A stretch of 17,345 nucleotides of DNA from AC-32 sp035473395. GTDB taxonomy: Bacteria; Actinomycetota; Thermoleophilia; Gaiellales; Gaiellaceae. The stretch covers positions 1 through 17,345 of the forward strand of contig DATIOF010000054.1 in assembly GCA_035473395.1 (NCBI GenBank). The letters run 5' to 3'. Position 1 is the stretch's first letter, and each line of letters begins with the position of its first letter. Shown piece after piece: positions 1-6,526 of the stretch. Below the pieces are notes generated by a model. It ran no database searches. It saw only the letters and a list, made by a program, of their open reading frames with translations, and had not been told where the DNA came from. The translations under genes were made by a program, and so were the position numbers.

Positions 1-780
1 GACGAGCTCTACCTCAAGCGCCTGATCGTCGGCGGCCTCGAGAGGGTCTACGAGCTCGCCAAGGATTTCCGCAACGAGAGCATCTCGTACAAGCACTCGC
101 CCGAGTTCACGCAGGTCGAGTGGTACGAGGCCTACGCCGACTACCGCGACACGATGGAGCGCGCCGAGGCGCTGGTCGCCGCGGCGGCGGAGGCTGCCGG
201 CGGCGCGAAGGTGACCTTCCGTGGGCACGAGCTCGACCTGTCACCGCCGTGGCAGCGCGTGAAGTTCGTCGACGCCCTGGACGAGAAGGGCGTCTGGTCG
301 CGGGACGTCGACGAGCTGCGGGCCAAGCTCGAGGCGGCCGGCGTGGACACCGAGCGCGACCGCTCATGGTCGCAGCTCGCCGACCACGCCTACTCGCACT
401 TCGTCGAGCCGGAGCTGATCAAGCCGACGATCGTCTACGACTGGCCGATCGAGCTGTCGCCGTTCGCCCGCATGACCGACGCCGACGAGACGCTCGTAGA
501 GCGCTTCGAGGCCGTCGTCGGCGGGATGGAGTTCGCCAACGCCTTCAGCGAGCTGAACGACGCCGAGGAGCAGGCGCAGCGCTTCGCGATGCAGGAGGCC
601 GAGCGCGAGGCGGGCGCGGAGGAGTCGGAGCCGGGCGACCCGGACTACGTCGAGGCGCTGTCCTACGGGATGCCGCCGACCGGCGGGTGCGGGATCGGGA
701 TCGACCGGCTGGCGATGGTGCTGACTGGCAGCGACGCGATCCGCGACGTGATCCTGTTTCCCGCGCTGCGGTCTCGCTAG
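1..780 (+). CDS. lysS: Lysyl-tRNA synthetase, class II, C-terminal part (5' end outside window)
   Basis: The protein charges tRNA-Lys with lysine in the cytoplasm. Frame 1 is open from the first base, giving 259 residues of the catalytic core. Class II motif 2 is visible as FRNE at residues 23-26, followed by SPEFTQVEWYEAY, the usual LysS context for the amino-acid and ATP pocket. Motif 3 is GIGIDRLAMVL close to the C-terminus, followed by the typical ending SDAIRDVILFP. A short acidic stretch (EESEPGDPDY) lies before motif 3, which is normal for the family. The N-terminal anticodon-binding OB fold must lie to the left of the window. The stop TAG (778-780) shares its last base with the GTG of the next gene, so the two may be translationally coupled. 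The reading frame and motifs leave little doubt. A class II AsnRS or AspRS is less likely given the LysS-type motif context. Confidence 0.95.
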   Translation, partial: DELYLKRLIVGGLERVYELAKDFRNESISYKHSPEFTQVEWYEAYADYRDTMERAEALVAAAAEAAGGAKVTFRGHELDLSPPWQRVKFVDALDEKGVWSRDVDELRAKLEAAGVDTERDRSWSQLADHAYSHFVEPELIKPTIVYDWPIELSPFARMTDADETLVERFEAVVGGMEFANAFSELNDAEEQAQRFAMQEAEREAGAEESEPGDPDYVEALSYGMPPTGGCGIGIDRLAMVLTGSDAIRDVILFPALRSR

Positions 781-1877
781 TGGAGCCGGAGCACCGGTAC
801 GCGCTCGACGCGCTGCTCGACGCGCTCGGGCTGCCGTTCGACGAGTCCGTTCCGGTCGAGCCGGCAGTGCTCGACGAGGTGTTCGGGCTCCTCACGCTTG
901 CGCGCGAGCGCGAGGCGGAGCTGGACGCGCATGGGCGGCCGCTCCCGCCTTCGGACCCGCCTGGCCCGCGCGTCGCGGAGCTCGCGGCCGGCCTCGGCCT
1001 CGAGCGCCGCGGTTATCCCGGCGGCGAGCGCTTCCTGGTCGCGCTGACCCACGACGTCGACCTGCTCGGCGGCGGGAGCCTGCCGACGGCGGCGCGGAAG
1101 CTTGCAGGCTCGGTCGCGCGGCGCTCGCGCCGGCGGCTGCTCGAGTCGAAGGCGTTCGCCGCGGACGCCCTGGGCGGCCGCGATCCCGACTATCCGCTCG
1201 AGGCGATGCTCGCTGCCGAGGGCGGCCGCGGCTCCACTTGCTTCTTCCTCACCCGCCAGGAGGCGCCGCAGGACGGCTACCCGCAGCGCTACGGGCCGGT
1301 GCTGGGCGAGACGCTTGAGCGAACGCGGGAGGCTGGGATCGAAGTCGCGCTGCACGCCTCGTACCGCGCCCGCGAGCGACCGGGCGCGATCGCGGACGAG
1401 GCGCGGCCGCTCGGCGAGGTTCACGGCCTGCGCCACCACTACCTGCGCAGCGACCCGGCCCGGCTCGCCGAGGAGCTGCGGTCGGCCGGCCTGCGCTACG
1501 ACTCGAGCATCGGCTGGCCCTCGCTGCCGGGCCTGCGAGCGGGCACGCCCTATCCGTACCGCCTCTGGGACGCGGAACGCCGCGAAGCAGGAGCCTGGGA
1601 ACTGCCGTTGGTCCTGATGGACGCGACGCTCTCGGAAGAGCGCTACCTCGGGCTCGACGCGGACGCCGCGTATGAGACTGCTGTCGCAGCGCTCGAGCCC
1701 GTCGCCGAGCACGGCGGCGCGGTCGCGATCCTCTGGCATCCCCCCTCGCACCACCCGCAGCTCTCCAGGGGGTACGACCGCCTCTACCGGCGCCTGCTGG
1801 GCTGGATCGACGACTGTGGCGGCCGGGCGGCAAGCGCGGCCCAGACCCTCGACCGCTGGGAGGCCCGGCGGGTCTAG
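780..1877 (+). CDS. Polysaccharide deacetylase family protein (CE4-like)
   Basis: A 365-residue protein with the divergent form of the NodB/CE4 deacetylase fold, which removes N- or O-acyl groups from glycans using a metal. The first catalytic motif is THDVD at residues 90-94 (base and metal Asp). A metal-binding motif HASY lies at 192-195 and a C-terminal WHPPSHHP begins at 319, the position of the late catalytic His. The second His of the classical HxxxH motif is not obvious, as in the HPSY-type subfamily. The N-terminal 85 residues are family-specific. There is no signal peptide, so the protein may act in the cytoplasm or on a lipid-linked precursor. I chose GTG 780 because it is the first start in frame after the lysS domain and overlaps the lysS stop (TAGTG). 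No Shine-Dalgarno is evident. The 3' end overlaps the oppositely oriented ligase gene by 4 bp. The substrate is unknown. Confidence 0.87.
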   Translation: MEPEHRYALDALLDALGLPFDESVPVEPAVLDEVFGLLTLAREREAELDAHGRPLPPSDPPGPRVAELAAGLGLERRGYPGGERFLVALTHDVDLLGGGSLPTAARKLAGSVARRSRRRLLESKAFAADALGGRDPDYPLEAMLAAEGGRGSTCFFLTRQEAPQDGYPQRYGPVLGETLERTREAGIEVALHASYRARERPGAIADEARPLGEVHGLRHHYLRSDPARLAEELRSAGLRYDSSIGWPSLPGLRAGTPYPYRLWDAERREAGAWELPLVLMDATLSEERYLGLDADAAYETAVAALEPVAEHGGAVAILWHPPSHHPQLSRGYDRLYRRLLGWIDDCGGRAASAAQTLDRWEARRV

Positions 1878-3289
1878 GTCTCGGAGGTCTCGCCCGCGCG
1901 CGCCAGGGTCGAGAGCGCGGCGCAGAGGCCGAGCAGCAGCCAGAGCTGCTTCTCGTACTGGGCGGTGATGAACACGTAGGCGGCGAGCATGCCGATCGTC
2001 CCGATAAGGACTCCGCGGCCGAGGATCTCCATTCGCAGCTCGCCTCGCCGCGCCAGTGTGTGGATTGCGCGCCACGCGATCCCGACCGCGCCGAGCAGCA
2101 TCCCCCCGAAGGCGAGGAACCCGACCACGCCGAGCTCGGTCAGCACGTGGAGATACGTGTTGTGGGCGACCTTCGGCGTGTCGACCACGAGGTCGACGCG
2201 CGGCAGGTTGATGTTCCGCAGGGCGTAGCGCGGCTCGACGACCTGGAAGTTGCCGGTGCCGACGCCGTTCAGGGGGTGGTTCTTGAACATCTGGATCGCG
2301 ACGCGCCAGAGATCCTCGCGCCCCGTGCCGGAGCCGACGGAGAACTTCGTCACGTGGCTCAAAGCCTGGGGCGGCGCGACGAGCGCGTAATAGCCGATCC
2401 CGATCGCGGCGACGGCGAGGATCACGACCACGGCGCGCAGGCGCACGGGCCCGGCGAGGAACGGCGTCACCAGCACGACGACCGCCAGCGAGAGCAGGCC
2501 TCCGCGGGACTGCGTCAGAAACAGCGCGAGCGAGGTCACGGTCACGATCGAGCCGAGCACCCAACGCCAGAGCGGCGACGGGGTCACCGCCAACAGGAAG
2601 GCGGCGATCACGATGGCCGGGACCAGGATCGCGGCCAGCTCGTTGGGGTCGCTGATTCCGCCGCTGAGGCGGCTCGTGTCCGCATAGGGGCTGAACTGTT
2701 CCGACGACGAGGCGCCGGCGAGCCCGACGACGGCTGTCAGGACCGCACCCCCGAGGTAGGCACTCAGCACCCAGAGCAGGTGCCGCCGCCTCGAGATCGC
2801 GGTGAAGACGATGAAGAAGAAGAGCACGTTCTGGGCCAGCCGCCCCGTCTCGAAGCGGGCCGAGACCGGATCCTCCGCCCAGAGCATCGAGGCGAGCGAC
2901 CACGTGATGAAGAACACCGCCGCGTAGGCGAGCCAGGGGTGGTCTCGGAAGATGAGTGGCGCCTGATCCCGCCGGTTCGCGAGCGCCGCGAGCCACGCGA
3001 TCGCGAGCACGAAGCCCGCCGCCTTGACGAGCGTCAGCCCAGTCGCCGGCGATCCGGGCAGGCGCTCGAAGAAGGTGAGCACGACGAAGAACGCAAGGCC
3101 AGCCGCGAGATTGCGGAAGGCGACCCAGACGAAGGCCACGCCGACGACGGCTCCGACCGCGAGAGTGGGTGACCGGGTTGCACCGGCGCCGATCGCGGCC
3201 CCCGCCAGGAGCACGGCCAAGACGATGCCGAGCCGGCGGGCAGCGTCCCCTGCGCGGGGGAGAACGGCGATGGCACCGCGTGCGGCCAT
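1874..3289 (-). CDS. O-antigen ligase / Wzy-type polymerase family membrane protein
   Basis: A 471-residue integral membrane protein with about 11-12 hydrophobic segments. A large polar, presumably extracytoplasmic, loop lies roughly at residues 300-375, before the last segments. Family hallmarks are LFLTQSRGG (Arg262) and, after the large loop, AHNTYLHVLTELGVVGF with His376, the WaaL/Wzy_C signature. Such proteins either join undecaprenyl-linked glycan to an acceptor or polymerise repeat units, and sequence alone cannot separate the two roles. In a Gram-positive-type actinobacterium a Wzy-like polymerase or a ligase to a wall or lipid acceptor is more plausible than LPS ligation. The ATG start at 3289 sits 7 bp after the kinase stop, so both genes are very likely co-transcribed. 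No Shine-Dalgarno is visible in that gap. Its stop is interleaved with the deacetylase stop in a shared CTAG. Confidence 0.88.
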   Translation of the reverse strand: MAARGAIAVLPRAGDAARRLGIVLAVLLAGAAIGAGATRSPTLAVGAVVGVAFVWVAFRNLAAGLAFFVVLTFFERLPGSPATGLTLVKAAGFVLAIAWLAALANRRDQAPLIFRDHPWLAYAAVFFITWSLASMLWAEDPVSARFETGRLAQNVLFFFIVFTAISRRRHLLWVLSAYLGGAVLTAVVGLAGASSSEQFSPYADTSRLSGGISDPNELAAILVPAIVIAAFLLAVTPSPLWRWVLGSIVTVTSLALFLTQSRGGLLSLAVVVLVTPFLAGPVRLRAVVVILAVAAIGIGYYALVAPPQALSHVTKFSVGSGTGREDLWRVAIQMFKNHPLNGVGTGNFQVVEPRYALRNINLPRVDLVVDTPKVAHNTYLHVLTELGVVGFLAFGGMLLGAVGIAWRAIHTLARRGELRMEILGRGVLIGTIGMLAAYVFITAQYEKQLWLLLGLCAALSTLARAGETSET

Positions 3290-3296
3290 CGAGGTG

Positions 3297-4874
3297 CTAC
3301 TTGGTGCGACCGGCTTCGACGCGAGACGGCTCGGTCAGCTCGTCCAGGCCCGGCCGCCGCCGGTCGACGCTCTGGTAGCCGTAGCCGTAGGTGGGCTTGC
3401 GGTTGCGGCGCGCGCTCGTCACGACGAAGCCCGCCGGCGCAACGCCGCGCTGGGCGAGGGCCCGCCGCAGCTCGTCGAGCTTGTCGCGGCGGCTCCGGCC
3501 GAGGCGGACGGCGACGAGAACCGTGTCGGCGACGTCCGCGAGCGGCAGCGCGTCGCCGACCTCCGTCAATGGCGGCGAGTCGATGATGATCACGTCGGCG
3601 TACTCGCGCAATTGTTCCAGCACCGTCTCAAGGCGTTCGCGCTGGAGCATGTCGACGAGATGTGCGTGCTCGGGGTTCGAGAGCAGCAGGTGGAGGTTCG
3701 GCGTGCCCGGCGCCTCGAGCAGCGCGAGTTCGGGGGAGGCGTTCCCCAGCAGCAAGAGGCCGAAGCCGTTGGATCGCGCCGCGGCGCCGAAGACCGTGGC
3801 GATCATTGGCCGGCGCAGGTCGGCGTCGATCAGGATCACCTTGACGCCGGTGAGAGCCATCGTGATCGCGAGGTTCACCGAGGTCATCGTCTTGCCCTCG
3901 CCGGGAATCGCGCTCGTGACCAGGATCCTGCGCGGGTAGCCGCCGTCCGCGCCGGCGCCGGTAAGCGACGCGCGGAGGGTGCGATATGCCTCCCAGACGT
4001 GAGCCGGCAGCCGCCCGCGATGCGTGAGGTAGAGCGAAGCATCCTTGCCGCTGACCCGCGGCACTCGGGCCAGGATCGGCAGCCGATGGCCCAGCAGCAG
4101 CTCGTCCTCGCGGCTGATGCGCGGGTTGAAGAGCTCCAGCGCGAGCGCTGCGCCGGCGCCGAGCAGGAGCGCCACGAGCAGCGCGATCGCGATGCTCAGC
4201 TTCGGGCGAGGCCAGGACGGGCTGCCCGGCTGGACTGCCGGCGAGGCGACCGACACCGACGGGTCGGAACCGCCGGCGAGGGTCTGCAGCTGCGCGAGCT
4301 GTGCGCGCAGATCGGAGGCGGTGGGCGTGTTGAGCTGGCTGGCCGGCAGGCTCGCGATTCGAGCCCTCAGCCGCGCCATCGTCGTCGCCAGCGCCTTGTT
4401 GAAGTCGTCGGAACGCTGGTTGACGAACTCGTCGGCGAACGCATTGGCGATGTCAGCCGAGCGCCGCGGGCTCCCGGCCGTCGCGTTGATCGCGATGATG
4501 TTGCTCTGGCTGAGCGGCTGCACGCTGATCGCCCCGAGGAGCGCATCTCGACTCATGCCGAACGCGTGGCGAGTGCGGACCCGCTCGGCCACTTGAGGCG
4601 TCTGGATCAGCCGGGCCGCGGTCAGCACGCCGCTCGTTAGTCCGTTGGACTCTCGAATCACCGGGAGCCCGTCGAAGGCTGAATCGCTCTGAGGGCTGAC
4701 CAGCAGGTCGGACTCGGCCTTGTACTTCTTCGGCGCCGTGTACGAGTAGACGGCCGCGCTGCCGACCGCGATCACGACGAGTGCCACGATCAACACCCAA
4801 TGCTCGCGCAACGCCCCGAGGTAGCGGGACGCGCCTTCGCGCTGGTTCCCGAACGAGGGTGTGGGTTCTGTCAT
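3297..4874 (-). CDS. Polysaccharide co-polymerase fused to tyrosine autokinase (Wzz + BY-kinase)
   Basis: A 525-residue fusion. A Wzz/chain-length domain is bounded by membrane segments at about 26-43 and 226-248, with an extracellular loop between them. A cytoplasmic bacterial tyrosine kinase domain follows. The kinase has Walker A PGEGKT (Lys328), Walker A' ILIDADLRRP (Asp350, Asp352) and Walker B VIIIDSPP (Asp432). A C-terminal tyrosine cluster YGYGY (Tyr496, 498, 500) is the expected autophosphorylation site. In this family phosphorylation cycles control polymer length and export. Single-chain architecture resembles proteobacterial Wzc and many actinobacterial autokinases, unlike the split CpsC/CpsD pair of Firmicutes. 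ATG 4874 is supported by the typical short cytoplasmic N-terminus before the first membrane helix. It lies 85 bp downstream of the beta-helix gene and 7 bp upstream of the ligase. No cognate phosphatase is seen in the window. Confidence 0.93.
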   Translation of the reverse strand: MTEPTPSFGNQREGASRYLGALREHWVLIVALVVIAVGSAAVYSYTAPKKYKAESDLLVSPQSDSAFDGLPVIRESNGLTSGVLTAARLIQTPQVAERVRTRHAFGMSRDALLGAISVQPLSQSNIIAINATAGSPRRSADIANAFADEFVNQRSDDFNKALATTMARLRARIASLPASQLNTPTASDLRAQLAQLQTLAGGSDPSVSVASPAVQPGSPSWPRPKLSIAIALLVALLLGAGAALALELFNPRISREDELLLGHRLPILARVPRVSGKDASLYLTHRGRLPAHVWEAYRTLRASLTGAGADGGYPRRILVTSAIPGEGKTMTSVNLAITMALTGVKVILIDADLRRPMIATVFGAAARSNGFGLLLLGNASPELALLEAPGTPNLHLLLSNPEHAHLVDMLQRERLETVLEQLREYADVIIIDSPPLTEVGDALPLADVADTVLVAVRLGRSRRDKLDELRRALAQRGVAPAGFVVTSARRNRKPTYGYGYQSVDRRRPGLDELTEPSRVEAGRTK

Positions 4875-4959
4875 CTGCCGGCCTGCCGCACGATCCTAGG
4901 GGGGCTGCTTCAACCGAGTGTAGAGAACACCTGCACAGGCGGTGCTCTCGCGATCGGCC

Positions 4960-6411
4960 CTAGCGCCGGCGAAGCGCGTAGGCGAACCGAAGGAGCTGGG
5001 GACGATTCTGGGGCCGGGACAGGAGGCTCCGGCCCGTGACCGCCTTCCCGCTCTTCTTTGCCGGCACGATCGCGGTCACGGCACTGGCGGCGGAGGCCGC
5101 GCCCGCTGCGTTCTGCGCCCGCACGACCACCCGCAGGGTCGAGCCCGCGTCGGCGTTGCCGACGAGGTAGCTGGAGCCCGTGGCGGTCGTAGCGGCACAG
5201 TTCGCGCCGCGTGCGTCGCAGCGCTGCCAGGCATAGGCGAGGGTCAGCGGCGAGGTCCCGCTCCAGCTGCCGCTCGAAGCCTTCAGCCGCGAACCAACGC
5301 GCAAAGTGCCGGAGACGCTCGGCGCGGCGGTGCTCTCGGGCGCGGTGGCGGCAGGCGGCGGGGGCGGAGGCGGAGGCGGCGACTGCGCCTGGCTGTCGCC
5401 GGCCGGCCCGTAGCCGGCGCACGCGCCGCCGGACGCGAGTGCGAAGTTCCCGGCGCTTCGATCCGCGTAGCCCGGGTTCGCGACGACGTTGTTCGAGGCG
5501 GTGAAGCCGACCGGGTCGGCGACGTTGCCCTGCGTCCCGTTCCAGAGGCAGTTGTCAGAGGCGAGGTTGCCGGTGCCGACGGGGTTCCCGGTCGGCCACC
5601 AGGACTCGACGTTGTAGCGCACGCGCGAGTTGCTGATCACGTTGCGCCGGACGACGTTGCCGCTCGAGGCCAGGCCGCTGTCGCCGGAGAAGATGATCCC
5701 CTCGCCGTTGCCGTCGATCACGTTGTTGGCGATCGTCGAGCCCTGCGCGTCCGGGTAGAGCTGGATGCCACGGTCGGCGTTGTCGTAGACGACGTTGTTG
5801 GTGATCACGGTGCCACGCGCGGACTCGATGTAGATGCCGTGGTCGTGGTTGGTCGAGCCGTACGGCAGTCGCCCGCAGTCGTGAATGCGGTTGGCGTCGA
5901 GGACGACGTCGTGCGCCGTGCCCCACCCGAGCGACCCGATCGCGAAGCAGATGCTCGTGTGAGCGTCGGTGACATCGTCGCGGGCGAAGGTGACGCGGTC
6001 CGCGTCGACCGTCGGGCTGGGCAGGTTGTCCGCATTGCGCCCGTCGAGAGCAAGGTCCGAGACGACTACGTCGTTCGAGCCTTGCGGGACGTACAGCCGT
6101 CCGACGAGCGTCGCCTTCCCACCGGGAGCGCTGGTCAGCTGGATCGGCGCGCCTGGTTGCCCGCCGTGGTTGACGCGGAGGCTCTCGTTGTAGGTGCCGG
6201 GAGCCAGGCAGCCGGTCTCGCCGGCCGCCAGGCTGTCCATCAGCTTCTGTGCCGTGCGGTACGGAGCGGCGCTTGTGCCGGCGGCCGAGTCGCTGCCGCT
6301 CGCGGCGGCGAAGCGGTTGCACGTGACCGTGGCAGAGGTCGGCGCAGCGCCGACCGCGAGAATCGCGGAGCTGAGGAGAAACGCGGCTGCGGCGACCAGC
6401 ATGCGAGTCAC
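4960..6411 (-). CDS. Secreted right-handed beta-helix protein with C-terminal Ig-like module
   Basis: A 483-residue predicted secreted protein. A signal peptide spans about residues 1-27, with cleavage near TSA-T. A DUF1565-like opening follows (SGSDSAAGT ... LAPGTY), then a parallel beta-helix region to about residue 340 with repeated Asn-Asn-Val/Ile rungs such as ITNNVVYDN and IANNVIDGNGEGI. A run of nine prolines (345-353) links to an Ig-like module (about 364-450) containing GSWSG and YAWQRCD with Cys398 and Cys405. The chain ends in an Arg/Lys-rich tail. Such beta-helices are often polysaccharide lyases, epimerases or binding proteins. The position upstream of the co-polymerase/kinase suggests action on the exported glycan, but no catalytic residues can be assigned. 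GTG 6411 or ATG 6402 could be the start; both keep the signal peptide and neither has a clear ribosome site. Confidence 0.88.
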   Translation of the reverse strand: MTRMLVAAAAFLLSSAILAVGAAPTSATVTCNRFAAASGSDSAAGTSAAPYRTAQKLMDSLAAGETGCLAPGTYNESLRVNHGGQPGAPIQLTSAPGGKATLVGRLYVPQGSNDVVVSDLALDGRNADNLPSPTVDADRVTFARDDVTDAHTSICFAIGSLGWGTAHDVVLDANRIHDCGRLPYGSTNHDHGIYIESARGTVITNNVVYDNADRGIQLYPDAQGSTIANNVIDGNGEGIIFSGDSGLASSGNVVRRNVISNSRVRYNVESWWPTGNPVGTGNLASDNCLWNGTQGNVADPVGFTASNNVVANPGYADRSAGNFALASGGACAGYGPAGDSQAQSPPPPPPPPPAATAPESTAAPSVSGTLRVGSRLKASSGSWSGTSPLTLAYAWQRCDARGANCAATTATGSSYLVGNADAGSTLRVVVRAQNAAGAASAASAVTAIVPAKKSGKAVTGRSLLSRPQNRPQLLRFAYALRRR

Positions 6412-6432
6412 GTGGTGGGAATCGGCCAGCGG

Positions 6433-6460
6433 GCGGCCGGCCGCTCCCTCGAACGAGGGA
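6433..6460. promoter_or_regulatory. Two abutting perfect palindromes in the divergent spacer (candidate operator)
   Basis: In the 115-bp spacer between the beta-helix gene (leftward) and the aminopeptidase-like gene (rightward), GCGGCCGGCCGC (6433-6444) is a perfect 12-bp palindrome. It is followed immediately by TCCCTCGAACGAGGGA (6445-6460), two 7-bp arms around AA. Position between divergent starts makes an operator plausible. The first palindrome is pure G/C and could be chance in this genome; the second is more informative. No regulator is encoded nearby, so function is inference. Confidence 0.35.
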
Positions 6461-6485
6461 ACCCGACTGAGCGAGTGGCGGCAGC

Positions 6486-6503
6486 GCGGCCCAGCCCGGC
6501 CGC
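6486..6503. repeat. Inverted repeat with the same GCGGCC/GGCCGC arms
   Basis: GCGGCC (6486-6491) and GGCCGC (6498-6503) form a perfect 6-bp inverted repeat around a 6-base spacer. The arms are identical to those of the palindrome at 6433-6444, which has no spacer. It lies just upstream of a TAGAGT hexamer and the aminopeptidase-like start. It could be a second half of an operator or a small RNA hairpin. No U-tract follows, so it is not an intrinsic terminator. G/C-only arms make coincidence a real possibility. Confidence 0.25.
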
Positions 6504-6508
6504 AAGGC

Positions 6509-6514
6509 TAGAGT
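6509..6514 (+). promoter_or_regulatory. Candidate -10 element for the aminopeptidase-like gene
   Basis: TAGAGT fits the TANNNT pattern of sigma-70-type -10 boxes and ends 12 bases before ATG 6527, which would give a very short leader of about 5 bases. No purine-rich ribosome site precedes the ATG, consistent with a near-leaderless transcript as is common in actinobacteria. No good -35 hexamer is visible at 16-18 bp, so support is weak. Confidence 0.3.
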
Positions 6515-6526
6515 TGGCGCGCTCAG

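Noticed and set aside
120..779. Upstream extension of the first deacetylase frame over lysS
   Set aside because: The overlapping frame encodes LysS class II motifs; the extension is low-complexity Arg/Gly-rich.
777..2996. Very long minus-strand open frame (739 codons) opposite the deacetylase and ligase genes
   Set aside because: It is Arg/Ala/Pro-rich without recognisable domains and lies antisense to genes with clear catalytic motifs; GC-rich sequence produces such frames routinely.
4850..4859. CGAACGAGGG also occurs in the palindrome at 6450-6459, suggesting a shared operator half-site
   Set aside because: The copy at 4850 lies inside the kinase coding region, lacks the matching second arm, and a 10-base match is not surprising in this composition.
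4875..4959. Possible promoter (TTGAAG and TAGGAT on the minus strand) and a small CCTG/CAGG hairpin upstream of the co-polymerase/kinase gene
   Set aside because: The two hexamers are only 9 bp apart, too close for a sigma-70 promoter, and the hairpin has a 4-bp stem and no U-tract, so neither a promoter nor a terminator can be claimed.
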